Virus record (IMG/VR): IMGVR_UViG_3300033388_005292
Span: 1 to 32,817 of that record
Source of the DNA: a virus
Length of the DNA stretch: 32,817 nt
Direction: 5' to 3' (one strand)
How positions within the stretch are numbered: the first letter of the stretch is position 1; every line of letters begins with the position of its first letter. A program made the position numbers and the translations under genes. A model generated the notes under the pieces. That model saw only the letters and a program-made list of their open reading frames with translations. It was not told where the DNA came from and searched no databases. Shown in pieces: positions 1-7,417 of this stretch.

Positions 1-172
1 TTTGGCTCATTACATGTTCATGTAAAGATTTGAATTTAGATTCTTTAAATGTATTGATATCAATTGTAGTTACATTATTTAGTTCTTTTGCTCGTTGTAA
101 ATCAGGTTCAACTTCAGAAGTATTATAAATCTTTCTCGTATCACCCAATTCGTTATCTCTTTCTATAAACAT
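1..172 (-). CDS. Hypothetical protein, 3' end outside window
   Basis: An open minus-strand frame starts with ATG at 172 and runs off the left edge, giving at least 57 codons. The protein begins MFIERDNELGDTRKIYN and is rich in charged residues. An AAAGGA ribosome binding site lies just upstream, inside the end of the preceding gene, whose stop codon is only 2 bases away. It is therefore the next gene of the same minus-strand operon. I do not recognise the family and no function can be assigned. Confidence 0.7.
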   Translation of the reverse strand, partial: MFIERDNELGDTRKIYNTSEVEPDLQRAKELNNVTTIDINTFKESKFKSLHEHVMSQ

Positions 173-174
173 TA

Positions 175-996
175 TTATTCCAATCCTTTTCTTATTCCGT
201 ATCGTTGTGCACCATAGTTTCCTAGATCTTCTATAGCCATAACAAGTTTTTGAGTATCTATTGCATAAAACCCTGATGAATTAATAGAGTTTGTTTCTAA
301 TACATAAAATTCTCCATCTGACATAGCAATATCTAAAACATATGCAACATCAGGTGAATATGTATCTGCACTACCCCAAGCACAATCTAATGCCATAACA
401 TCATTTACGTTGTTATCATATCGAACTTGATCACCAAATTTATAATAACTACAATCAATAACATTTTTATCTACAATAAAAAATCTTATCTCTTGTTGAA
501 TCTTCTTAGGTGTAGATATAATTACTTCAGTATCAAGATCAACTGTTGAAAATTCATTTTCAGTAATTTTACTAATTGCATCTCTCCAATTATTAAATTC
601 TTCTATTGTCCTTACTCCAGCAGTGAATGATTTTGAATCCTTTTCAGGTCTAATGAAGAATTCTTTCATGTTTGTTTCAAGATTACCAATTGTATGGAAC
701 TCCATATCAGAATTTAACATCATGTCACCATAATTTTTCAGTAAGGATTTCATACCTAAATTAGGCGATATATAAGATCCTGGCTCCCAACCACGTTCTT
801 TAGCAATCTTAGATAACGTATATGATCCATATGTAAATACTGGACCTTTATCTGAAACATCTATGTCTTCGATAATTCTACCTGAGAATGGTATTGCAGT
901 ACAGAAAGTATGATCAATATTCATTCTTTCTAAATTCTTACAAAGTTCACGATATTTAGGATCATAATCGAATCCCTTTTGTATAACCCAATACAT
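175..996 (-). CDS. R2K-clade ATP-grasp domain protein
   Basis: This 273-residue protein resembles the R2K clade of ATP-grasp enzymes, which are common in phages. ATP-grasp enzymes make carboxylate-amine or carboxylate-thiol bonds using ATP. Visible features are a FIRPEKDSKSFTAG segment at residues 114-127 (the basic nucleotide-binding R..K stretch), QEIRFFIV at 168-175, an acidic strand ending in VLDIA at 220-224, and the metal-ligand-like ETNSINSSG at 234-242. The N-terminal 80 residues form the small pre-ATP-grasp region. The start codon overlaps the previous stop by one base (TAATG), so it is translationally coupled to 996-1532. The substrate is unknown; R2K members have been proposed to modify peptides or proteins. 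Family call fairly sure, function not. Confidence 0.75.
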   Translation of the reverse strand: MYWVIQKGFDYDPKYRELCKNLERMNIDHTFCTAIPFSGRIIEDIDVSDKGPVFTYGSYTLSKIAKERGWEPGSYISPNLGMKSLLKNYGDMMLNSDMEFHTIGNLETNMKEFFIRPEKDSKSFTAGVRTIEEFNNWRDAISKITENEFSTVDLDTEVIISTPKKIQQEIRFFIVDKNVIDCSYYKFGDQVRYDNNVNDVMALDCAWGSADTYSPDVAYVLDIAMSDGEFYVLETNSINSSGFYAIDTQKLVMAIEDLGNYGAQRYGIRKGLE

Positions 997-1532
997 TATT
1001 TCTTCTCCTTTTTACTTTCACTGTATTCTTTTAATTTTTCATTGAAATCATCAGATTCAGTATCAGTAACATCTTCAATAATAACACCATTATGAAATGG
1101 AGGGAAAAACATACATTTCCATACACCATTTTCAGGTTGAAAAGCACCAAAAGCCATATCAGGATGATAAAAAGTAACATCATCAACTATTTTATATGCT
1201 CTAACGACTTTATCTCCATCTGTAAATTTATATAAACGACAACGTTTTAACGTTACTAATCTAGATGGCTTTAAATAAGATGGTGGTACTTTATAAATAG
1301 TTCGTTTACTATAATTGATTTCACCTTTACGTGGACCTTTAGTGTATTCGACCCAACCATATATGTGTTCTATTATAGCAACTCCGCCCTTTGTAATTTT
1401 TTTTAACTCGAAAAAATTCTCTACTGGTGACATTTCAATGGCTTTGAGTTCTTTATCCATAGGATGTACATCTACTAAATTAACAACATTTAAATTCATC
1501 TCAAGCATTTTTTTCAACTTTTCAATTATCAT
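996..1532 (-). CDS. Hypothetical protein, 178 aa
   Basis: I do not recognise this protein. It has a charged N-terminus (MIIEKLKKMLEMNLN), a central beta-rich stretch with several Tyr/Phe/Trp residues (residues about 45-150) and a very acidic then basic tail (DTESDDFNEKLKEYSESKKEKK region split around residue 155). There is no signal peptide, membrane segment or Cys cluster. A GAGGT ribosome binding site precedes the ATG. The first 11 bases overlap the end of the upstream gene and the stop overlaps the start of the ATP-grasp gene, so the three are one translational unit. Confidence 0.75.
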   Translation of the reverse strand: MIIEKLKKMLEMNLNVVNLVDVHPMDKELKAIEMSPVENFFELKKITKGGVAIIEHIYGWVEYTKGPRKGEINYSKRTIYKVPPSYLKPSRLVTLKRCRLYKFTDGDKVVRAYKIVDDVTFYHPDMAFGAFQPENGVWKCMFFPPFHNGVIIEDVTDTESDDFNEKLKEYSESKKEKK

Positions 1533-1839
1533 AGTATTTTAACCTCTTTATCACTTTCATTCTATTAGCAAGATACCATTTACCACCTTGGTTTCTAGGT
1601 CGCATGAATTCAGTATAATCTTCAATTTCAACTAAATACCACACTCTTTCTTCCTTTTCTTTAATATGAGGAGCAGATGGAGTTGTACAACAATGCCATC
1701 CCGGCCTATGCGCAAATCCTTTAGTTGGGTGATCCCCAGCTTCTAACCAAACATTCATATCAATACGTTGAGAACGATTAATATAAAGTGGTCCTATTGA
1801 TCCATCTTTTCTTCTTTTAAATAATTTATAAGCTAACAT
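1522..1839 (-). CDS. Hypothetical phage protein with HPTKGFAHRPGWH motif
   Basis: This is a 105-residue protein when started at ATG 1839, which has an AAGGAG ribosome binding site at 1844-1849. A longer frame from a TTG codon at 1854 would place that ribosome binding site inside the gene, so I reject it. It contains the pattern YKLFKRRKDGSIGPLYINR, then HPTKGFAHRPGWHC with conserved-looking His/Cys/Trp residues. I recall the same pattern in uncharacterised phage and prophage proteins. The gene sits between the radical SAM gene and the 178-residue unknown, overlapping the latter by 11 bases. Function unknown. Confidence 0.75.
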   Translation of the reverse strand: MLAYKLFKRRKDGSIGPLYINRSQRIDMNVWLEAGDHPTKGFAHRPGWHCCTTPSAPHIKEKEERVWYLVEIEDYTEFMRPRNQGGKWYLANRMKVIKRLKYYDN

Positions 1840-1850
1840 ATTTCTCCTTC

Positions 1851-2822
1851 TCAATTAATCTTTCTTTCCTTCCTTCCAAATAATGGATTAGTCATATTAT
1901 GAAATGCTAACCATTCTTCATAAAATCCTATTGTACATTCATGAAATTCTGAGCATTTTTCACAACATCCATTGTAATATGAATTTTCTTGATGTTCTAA
2001 TATATCACTTATCATAGTACCTTTAGGTTCAAATATATCAAAAATATCCTGTTTAAATATATTTCCTAACGGTGTCTCTCTCATTACATCACAGGCACCA
2101 CAAAGATATATAGTACCGTCTGAATCTACAATATTGTCTATTAACGCAAACCAACATACACCTCTACGAGTATCCCAACGACAATTATCTACATCATTAC
2201 GATATCCACACCAATTTCCGTTCCAATAATGTTTCTGAATATTATTCTTATCAAAAAATTCTTTTGATTCTTTCAATTTTGAATAAACATTTATGAAAGA
2301 GTACATATCACTTTTAATAGCATTTTCAATTTCAGGATTTCTTAAAAAGAAATTCATAGATCTAAACGTACTTTTATAAAAGAATCTTACCCATTTGATG
2401 TTTCTATGAAATATATCAAAATAAGTATTAGAATTTGTAAATGAATTAAAATCCTTTCTATTTGTACCATAAAAACTAATAAACATTACAGTTTTAGTGG
2501 TTTCATCAAATAACCATTTAAGTTCTTCTTCCAAATCCATACAACACAGATTAGTGAAGAAGGTAATCCTTTTAACAGCGTCATTTTTCTCTAAATACCC
2601 TATCATTTTAAGGAAATCTTTATTGAGGAAGGGTTCACCCACAGTAGGAGTCAATTGAAACTCATCGTAACCATATTCTATTAGTTTATCAACGATTACT
2701 ACAAAGGTATCAAAACTCATATCTTTAGGGAGATTTTTCTTATCTTCCTTAGTCATATGTTCAAGAGCACAGTTCTTACATTGTAAGTTACAGCGACTCG
2801 TTAGGTTTAACATTATTTCCAT
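1851..2822 (-). CDS. Radical SAM protein with SPASM-like C-terminus
   Basis: This 323-residue protein has the radical SAM signature C11-x3-C15-x2-C18 (TSRCNLQCKNC), which binds a 4Fe-4S cluster and S-adenosylmethionine. The GEP motif for SAM binding is at residues 62-64. The C-terminal third holds many Cys residues (CWFALID, CGACDVM, CCEKCSEFHEC), typical of a SPASM or twitch domain with auxiliary Fe-S clusters. SPASM enzymes usually modify peptides or proteins, but some act on sugars or nucleotides. The start overlaps the stop of a 57-codon gene (TAATG), so it is translationally coupled. Radical SAM chemistry is firmly supported; the substrate is unknown. Confidence 0.9.
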   Translation of the reverse strand: MEIMLNLTSRCNLQCKNCALEHMTKEDKKNLPKDMSFDTFVVIVDKLIEYGYDEFQLTPTVGEPFLNKDFLKMIGYLEKNDAVKRITFFTNLCCMDLEEELKWLFDETTKTVMFISFYGTNRKDFNSFTNSNTYFDIFHRNIKWVRFFYKSTFRSMNFFLRNPEIENAIKSDMYSFINVYSKLKESKEFFDKNNIQKHYWNGNWCGYRNDVDNCRWDTRRGVCWFALIDNIVDSDGTIYLCGACDVMRETPLGNIFKQDIFDIFEPKGTMISDILEHQENSYYNGCCEKCSEFHECTIGFYEEWLAFHNMTNPLFGRKERKIN

Positions 2823-2995
2823 TAGTCTAATAAATCCACTTCTTTATATGATTTTTGAAATCCTTCACCATTTTCTAACCATTCGTCTGCATCTTCTTTA
2901 CTAGTTGTAACTATACCTATAAATTCTGCTTCAATATCAAAATGGTGAGTTTTAGCTGCAAACAATACATAACATTTTTTATTTTCGTTTTCCAT
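2822..2995 (-). CDS. Small hypothetical protein, 57 aa
   Basis: This short gene begins with ATG at 2995, preceded by a strong AAAGGAG site 5-6 bases upstream, and ends with a TAA that overlaps the ATG of the radical SAM gene. The protein starts MENENKKCYVLFAAKTHHFD and contains FIGIVTTSKEDADEWLENG. This matches the general pattern of small, widespread phage proteins of unknown function (a beta hairpin followed by a SKEDAxxW helix, DUF7336-like). The coupling to the radical SAM gene is notable, but the sequence does not look like a peptide substrate. Confidence 0.75.
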   Translation of the reverse strand: MENENKKCYVLFAAKTHHFDIEAEFIGIVTTSKEDADEWLENGEGFQKSYKEVDLLD

Positions 2996-3004
2996 AATAC
3001 TCCT

Positions 3005-3145
3005 TTAATCGAGCCAATAGTACTTATTAAACGGTAGTTTCCAACCTCGTCTACCAAAACCAATATTACCATGACCTTCATCAAATTTTTCTTGAAATCT
3101 TTCTCCAATTAAATCAAAAAACCAAAATATAATTTTAGTTGACAT
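3005..3145 (-). CDS. Small hypothetical protein, 46 aa
   Basis: A minus-strand frame runs from ATG 3145 to a TAA at 3005-3007. The protein reads MSTKIIFWFFDLIGERFQEK then a Gly/Arg-rich stretch and ends in NKYYWLD. The first 11 bases overlap the end of the upstream 156-residue gene. No clear Shine-Dalgarno is present, so translation would depend on coupling. It fills the gap between two firm genes on the same strand, which supports it. The competing 63-codon frame at 2917-3108 overlaps this gene and the better-supported 57-codon gene and is rejected. Function unknown. Confidence 0.5.
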   Translation of the reverse strand: MSTKIIFWFFDLIGERFQEKFDEGHGNIGFGRRGWKLPFNKYYWLD

Positions 3146-3605
3146 CTTTAATATCATTCATCATTTTAATCCATGAATCAGTTTCATAATCTCTTATGGT
3201 TTTATTACGATTTGTTTGAACATGTTTTATAAATTCCATAGGTAATCTAATCTCATGGTAACGTATATAATGAGATAAATCAACAGGCCAAATATATGTA
3301 CCATCCGTTCTTTCATATGATCCTAAGTTAATTCCACATATCCTACAATAAGAATAACCCATATAATGATTACATTTTGGGTTTTCATCAAGATACGTTG
3401 CAATATGTTCCCTCTCTAAGTCACCATAAGGGATACCATCACGAGATCCATAATTTGTAATCTCTAACCAAAAATCTGGATCTATATAATCATTAGGATC
3501 AGGAAACTTAGAATATTCCTGAACTGATTTTTTTATATATCTCCTTTTAGTAAAAGAATCTTTCCTTTCTTGGGAATGGTCCCAATAGCCAATCATTTTT
3601 AACAT
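3135..3605 (-). CDS. Hypothetical protein with a possible zinc site, 156 aa
   Basis: I do not recognise this protein. A Cys/His group, C78-x-H80-x6-C87-x2-C90 (KCNHYMGYSYCRICG), looks like a zinc-binding knuckle and is followed by a YIWPVDLSHYIRYH segment. The N-terminus is basic. A GAGGT ribosome binding site lies about 10 bases before the ATG. The gene is preceded by an HNH nuclease gene 17 bases upstream on the same strand. A role in nucleic-acid binding is possible but is inference only. Confidence 0.75.
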   Translation of the reverse strand: MLKMIGYWDHSQERKDSFTKRRYIKKSVQEYSKFPDPNDYIDPDFWLEITNYGSRDGIPYGDLEREHIATYLDENPKCNHYMGYSYCRICGINLGSYERTDGTYIWPVDLSHYIRYHEIRLPMEFIKHVQTNRNKTIRDYETDSWIKMMNDIKDVN

Positions 3606-3622
3606 ATTATTTATTACCTCAA

Positions 3623-3994
3623 TTAAACTTTATCACATTTTTCTTGATTGCAGTCATAACACATTGTTTGATAATTATCTAATGTATTAGAACCACCTTT
3701 AGCTTTAGGGATAATATGATCCTTAGTCATAAGGGTTTCATCACCATTTTCATCAACTGCGTATAGATTAAAATGATAACTTTCTGAACTTGCCATTCTT
3801 TCAGCTGCAAAATGAGTACCTTTTAATCCACAAGTAGCACATCCTAAGTTTTTAACAAATACATCATACCGTTGAGACGTTCTACTTACAATAATTCCAT
3901 CAAATTCAATTTTCTTTGGTCCTCGTGTCTGAAACAACGGAAGGATTTCATCCACAGGATAAAGTTTATGTCTTACGTATTTTTGAACATGCAT
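3623..3994 (-). CDS. HNH endonuclease
   Basis: This 123-residue protein has an HNH nuclease domain: C52-x2-C55 (CATCG), then KDHIIPKAKGGSN with the catalytic D92-H93 pair, then a second Cys pair C112-x2-C115 (CYDCNQ) completing the structural zinc site. The first 45 residues are basic and may bind DNA. Phage HNH proteins of this size are usually free-standing homing endonucleases; some help packaging, but that class sits by the terminase and this one does not. An AGAGGT site precedes the start. Confidence 0.85.
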   Translation of the reverse strand: MHVQKYVRHKLYPVDEILPLFQTRGPKKIEFDGIIVSRTSQRYDVFVKNLGCATCGLKGTHFAAERMASSESYHFNLYAVDENGDETLMTKDHIIPKAKGGSNTLDNYQTMCYDCNQEKCDKV

Positions 3995-4029
3995 TTTATT
4001 ACCTCTTTATAATTAAGTTCCAAAAGGAA

Positions 4030-4060
4030 TTTACCCCCGCTACTTTTGAGCGAGGATAAA
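4030..4060 (-). terminator. Stem-loop downstream of the gp23-like mini-gene
   Basis: On the minus strand an 11-bp stem pairs 4050-4060 with 4030-4040, counting two or three G-U pairs, around a 9-base loop (TCAAAAGTA). It starts a few bases after the stop codon of the 136-residue gene. The U-run after it is weak, so it may act as an mRNA 3' end or processing site instead of a true terminator. Part of the stem lies in the 27-bp direct repeat. Confidence 0.5.
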
Positions 4061-4067
4061 TCCTTTA
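4041..4067. repeat. 27-bp direct repeat, copy 1
   Basis: This 27-base stretch is identical to 4536-4562. Copy 2 forms the last codons of the nucleotidyltransferase gene, so copy 1 is a duplicate of that gene end placed just beyond, and overlapping the stop of, the 136-residue gene. The two copies are 495 bases apart and bracket exactly one gene. Confidence 0.9.
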
Positions 4068-4475
4068 TTCAACATGACATGTATACTCATATCTACCATT
4101 GTTGATAATTTCTACGTTAATTATCCCTTTAGCACCATTTCTAAGTTTGGCTTGAACACACTGTTTAATATCTTCAGACAAAACAGACACTACTTCTGGA
4201 TTAATATCAACACCAACTGCTTCTAAATCCTCAACTAACTCTGTACTTAAATACATTACTATTGGATCTTCTGTTTGGAGTGTTTGATCATAATCACACA
4301 CGTCAACACCACTCAATAAAATTCGAACAGATGGAATAATAATATTTCCAACATTGGGATCTAATTTATATTGATTACTTATAGCTTCTAAAACTTTTGA
4401 AGCTCTTTCTTCATTTATAACTGGAGCGCCAATATTTAATAGTGGTTGCCATTTTTCGATCAATGCTTTACTCAT
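4065..4475 (-). CDS. Miniature gp23-like (major capsid) protein, internally deleted
   Basis: This 136-residue protein appears to align with separated pieces of T4 gp23. KALIEKWQPLLN near the N-terminus resembles the AELLNKWKPLLEG start of gp23. IIPSVRILLSGVDV resembles the AIPNLIAFDICGVQPM segment at the start of the folded capsid domain. YLSTELVEDLEAVGVD followed by an acidic helix resembles YSIELAQDLRAVHGMD deep in gp23. The bulk of the roughly 520-residue capsid protein between and after these blocks is missing. The comparison is from memory. The gene is flanked by 27-bp direct repeats. It could be a shrunken capsid paralogue, a scaffold-interacting regulator or decoy, or chance similarity. 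An AAAGGG site precedes the ATG. Confidence 0.6.
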   Translation of the reverse strand: MSKALIEKWQPLLNIGAPVINEERASKVLEAISNQYKLDPNVGNIIIPSVRILLSGVDVCDYDQTLQTEDPIVMYLSTELVEDLEAVGVDINPEVVSVLSEDIKQCVQAKLRNGAKGIINVEIINNGRYEYTCHVE

Positions 4476-4534
4476 TTTTATACCCTTTTTGTTTGTGATT
4501 ATTTACCTTCAATAAGTAAATTTATCCTCCCTCG

Positions 4535-5932
4535 TTACTTTTGAGCGAGGATAAATCCTTTAATCTTCTCGACATCATTAATATCAATATTTTTATCAAG
4601 AATCCAGTTAATAGTATTACGAATTACCTTACCAATCTTTGGACCAGACTTGATATCAAGCAATTCCATAACAAATTGTCCATTAACAAGCTTCTTAACA
4701 TCTCTTAATTTACCTGAGTCAATAAAATTAGATTTAACCTTTTCGATCTTATCTAATTTTTCTTGCCATTTTTCAGGATTAAAAGCACCTTTTCTGGATT
4801 TGTCATCTGCTTCAGACGTTCTAAATAAAACTTCCCAATTAGGATCGTTTATTAAAGCAACAACCTTTTTATTAGTCATCTTAGTCAATAAATGAAACTT
4901 CATGTGATTCTTAGCTGCAAATTTCAATGCATCACGAGTTTTATTATCGATTTTCAAATCCTTAGCAATATCATCAATCATATGTACTGATTTATTTTCG
5001 TGACCGAAGAAACGATGTAAACCCTTTTCACAAACGAAATGAGTTCGAGTCTTTCCTAGATCATGGAATAAAATAGCTAGATTAATTACAGGATCATTAC
5101 CTTCATGTTTAGCTAATGCAGATATTGTATGCTTCCAAACATTACCCTCAGGATGATGCTCAGGAGAATGATCAAATTGATCCATAATATCCACATCAGG
5201 TAGAATATGCTTCAATAAACCTGTTGCCTTAAGTGTGACAATACTACTAGCAAATTTAATACCTGTTTGTTTAGCCATCTTAAACAATTCAGCAAAGATA
5301 CGCTCTTTAGATACGTTTGTAATCTTTTCAGCGTTATCTTGAATTGCTTGAAATGTATCTGGATGGATAGCAAAACCGAAACGTGTAGCAAATCTAACTG
5401 CACGAATCATCCTAAGGAAATCCTCATTAAATCGTTCTTGAGCATCACCTACAGTATCAATGATACCAATAGTTAAGTCACACTGTCCACCGAAATGATC
5501 AATAATATTACCATCTTTAGACATAGCTAAAGAATTAATAGTTAAATCTCTTCTAGCTGCATCATCTTTAAACTCAGTAACAAATTCAACAGTATCAGGA
5601 TGTCTTCCATCAGAGTAATCTTTTTCTGTACGGAAATTAGCAACTTCGAAGTGTTCATTATTATGTTCAACCACAATAAGACCAAATTCTTTATTACGGC
5701 CAATATTATGAGTATTAAAATGTTCTTCGAGAAGATCTACAGAAACATTAGTAGCAATGTCTACATCATTTATGTCTGTACCTAATAGGATATCACGAAC
5801 AACCCCGCCAACAATAAATGCTTGGGGATTAGTGATATTATTTTCAGCAGCAATTTCAAAAATCCTTTCAATGATTTCAAAAGCATCAGAAACTAAAGGA
5901 TTAGATTTTAGATTTTCAATATTTTCATTCAT
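4535..5932 (-). CDS. cca: CCA-adding-type nucleotidyltransferase with HD domain
   Basis: This 465-residue protein is a class II tRNA nucleotidyltransferase/poly(A) polymerase family member. GGVVRDILLG at residues 42-51 is the nucleotide-binding GGxxRD motif, and D56-V-D58 is the metal-binding DxD pair. ARRDLTINSLA and the ERFNEDFLRMIRAVRFATRF helices are the following family motifs. A C-terminal HD phosphohydrolase domain is marked by ILFHDLGKTRTH. Cellular enzymes of this family add or repair the 3' CCA end of tRNA. No tRNA gene is visible here, so the phage enzyme may act on host tRNAs or on phage tRNAs elsewhere. Poly(A) addition cannot be excluded. Its last codons lie in a 27-bp repeat and hairpin. 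A weak TTGAAT/TATTAT promoter may lie upstream. Confidence 0.88.
   Translation of the reverse strand: MNENIENLKSNPLVSDAFEIIERIFEIAAENNITNPQAFIVGGVVRDILLGTDINDVDIATNVSVDLLEEHFNTHNIGRNKEFGLIVVEHNNEHFEVANFRTEKDYSDGRHPDTVEFVTEFKDDAARRDLTINSLAMSKDGNIIDHFGGQCDLTIGIIDTVGDAQERFNEDFLRMIRAVRFATRFGFAIHPDTFQAIQDNAEKITNVSKERIFAELFKMAKQTGIKFASSIVTLKATGLLKHILPDVDIMDQFDHSPEHHPEGNVWKHTISALAKHEGNDPVINLAILFHDLGKTRTHFVCEKGLHRFFGHENKSVHMIDDIAKDLKIDNKTRDALKFAAKNHMKFHLLTKMTNKKVVALINDPNWEVLFRTSEADDKSRKGAFNPEKWQEKLDKIEKVKSNFIDSGKLRDVKKLVNGQFVMELLDIKSGPKIGKVIRNTINWILDKNIDINDVEKIKGFILAQK
4536..4562. repeat. 27-bp direct repeat, copy 2
   Basis: This stretch is identical to 4041-4067. It encodes the last residues (KGFILAQK) and stop of the nucleotidyltransferase. 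On the minus strand it can also fold with 4520-4534, pairing CCTCG with CGAGG or ATTTATCC with GGATAAAT, so the repeat carries the rising arm of a hairpin at the gene end. Confidence 0.9.
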
Positions 5933-5975
5933 AATTACATTTCTCGTTTTGTGATAATATAATCATGAATCTAAT

Positions 5976-6827
5976 TTATTCAAGACGACTTTTTATATAT
6001 TTTTCAAAATTCTCAAATGATTCATACAAATGGTTATGATGGAATAAAATATTTTTAGGGTTAGTTTTTTTAGTAAAGGGGTAACGATGACCTACTTGAT
6101 ATTGATTTTTTATCAATTTATATCTCATAGGACTTTCAATATACATGAGATCGAGAGCATATTCCTCGATTTCAGCGTAGTATTTTTCAGGTATTGCTTT
6201 TATATTACCAAGTATACGTTGAGTACAATTCCACCATGTTTCATAAAAATCCATAGAAGGGTCTGATATAATAAAACAACTTTCTAGATTTCTTTTAAGT
6301 TCATAACCAAAAATTTTATCAACATAACACCAAGGCTTCTTACCACCTAATAATGTTCCTACAGTGGGCCATCTAGGTCTTATTAATCCTTTAGGTAACT
6401 GTTTCAATATGTTCATATCTAAATCAATATGAATAGTATGACCATAATTACATCCAATTTCCTTTTCAAACCATGCACCAACTAATGGCACGTTTAAATA
6501 CCCGCACTCAAATCTTTCAGTTTCTGGAAAATATTGTTCAATATATGAAACTTTCAGTCTTTTGAGTTGTTTTTTAGTCTTTTCTGATATAGTCTTCTTA
6601 GAGGGACAAATACAGTAAATGTCGATATTTCTATACCAACCTGAATTTTTTCTCCAAGATTCAAAGCATTTTATTGCTTCTTCTTCAAGAGGTTCAGATG
6701 ATGGATTACTTGAATCCCATTCTCTCCATTTATCACCAGCACCAATATTAGTATCACTATTTTCAATTACAGTAAATAATGCTATATTTGGTCTAAGTTC
6801 ATTTTCGTAATATCTTTCCAAGAACAT
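5976..6827 (-). CDS. Probable GT-A-type glycosyltransferase
   Basis: This 283-residue protein contains HTIHIDLDMNIL with a D-x-D pair like that of metal-dependent GT-A glycosyltransferases. It is followed by the LIRPRWPTVGTLLGG and GYELKRNLESCFIISDP segments that such folds use to hold the acceptor. Near the C-terminus, FHHNHLYESF supplies His residues that often complete the metal site. It is the last gene of the sugar cluster and follows a methyltransferase by one base, with an AAAAGG site overlapping that gene end. Donor and acceptor are unknown; phage DNA bases or host surface sugars are both possible. Confidence 0.6.
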   Translation of the reverse strand: MFLERYYENELRPNIALFTVIENSDTNIGAGDKWREWDSSNPSSEPLEEEAIKCFESWRKNSGWYRNIDIYCICPSKKTISEKTKKQLKRLKVSYIEQYFPETERFECGYLNVPLVGAWFEKEIGCNYGHTIHIDLDMNILKQLPKGLIRPRWPTVGTLLGGKKPWCYVDKIFGYELKRNLESCFIISDPSMDFYETWWNCTQRILGNIKAIPEKYYAEIEEYALDLMYIESPMRYKLIKNQYQVGHRYPFTKKTNPKNILFHHNHLYESFENFEKYIKSRLE

Positions 6828-6828
6828 G

Positions 6829-7416
6829 CTACACCTTTTGGAGAAGAAATATAATATTCATTCCTTTTCTCACCCTCATTTGAATATTGAAATCTATTGT
6901 GTTATTAAGATAATTTAGAAATTTAAAAACCGTTTCATCAGTAAAACGATTTTTATGACCATAACCAACTTCATCATAATTCAAAATGGGTTCTGATTCA
7001 TAAATATCAATTAACTCTTGATATGTAGTTTCTTTTTTATCTTTATCAAAGGTAAATCGTTTATCTGGAACAATACAATATAGTTTTCCGAGTTTTTTTG
7101 TTACTCTTAAAGACTCTTCAATAGCTTTCCCAAAATTAATTACATGTTCTAGAACATGACAAGAACATGTAAAATCATATGTATCATTATCGATATCAAT
7201 CAAACTATCTCCAGTTCCAAAAATATCGGTATCAGGTATTGAATTATAATATTCTTCTTTAATGGATGTTTCACCTTTAGCTACTTCTATCAATTCGTCT
7301 CTTGTTCTAACGTCACAATAATCCATTTTAGTATTCCCACTATATGGAAATGGAGTATAAAATGCACCCAATTCTAATCCTAGTCCTGATAAATTATTTA
7401 AAATATAATTTTTCAT
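6829..7416 (-). CDS. Class I SAM-dependent methyltransferase
   Basis: This 195-residue protein shows the Rossmann-type methyltransferase order. GLGLELGAFYTPF near the N-terminus is the SAM-binding motif I, MDYCDVR is the acidic end of beta 2, YDFTCSCHVLEHVINF is motif IV with the HVLEH signature, and GKLYCIVPDKR is the following strand. The DxRFTFD/ELIDIYESE arrangement is like methyltransferases that travel with glycosyltransferases and modify sugars. It is relatively short, with a small C-terminal part. It sits between an HNH gene and a glycosyltransferase in one operon. Confidence 0.8.
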   Translation of the reverse strand: MKNYILNNLSGLGLELGAFYTPFPYSGNTKMDYCDVRTRDELIEVAKGETSIKEEYYNSIPDTDIFGTGDSLIDIDNDTYDFTCSCHVLEHVINFGKAIEESLRVTKKLGKLYCIVPDKRFTFDKDKKETTYQELIDIYESEPILNYDEVGYGHKNRFTDETVFKFLNYLNNTIDFNIQMRVRKGMNIIFLLQKV

Positions 7417-7417
7417 T

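Noticed and set aside
2822-2995. 57-residue gene as a peptide substrate of the adjacent radical SAM enzyme
   Set aside because: It has no leader/core layout and only one Cys, and it fits the pattern of widespread small phage proteins instead. The coupling alone is not enough.
2917-3108. 63-codon minus-strand frame
   Set aside because: It overlaps two better-placed small genes with coupled starts and lacks a ribosome binding site; it is a shadow frame.
4041-4562. CRISPR or insertion-sequence ends
   Set aside because: There are only two direct copies, no inverted repeats or transposase, and the spacer is a coding gene; it fits a single-gene insertion better.
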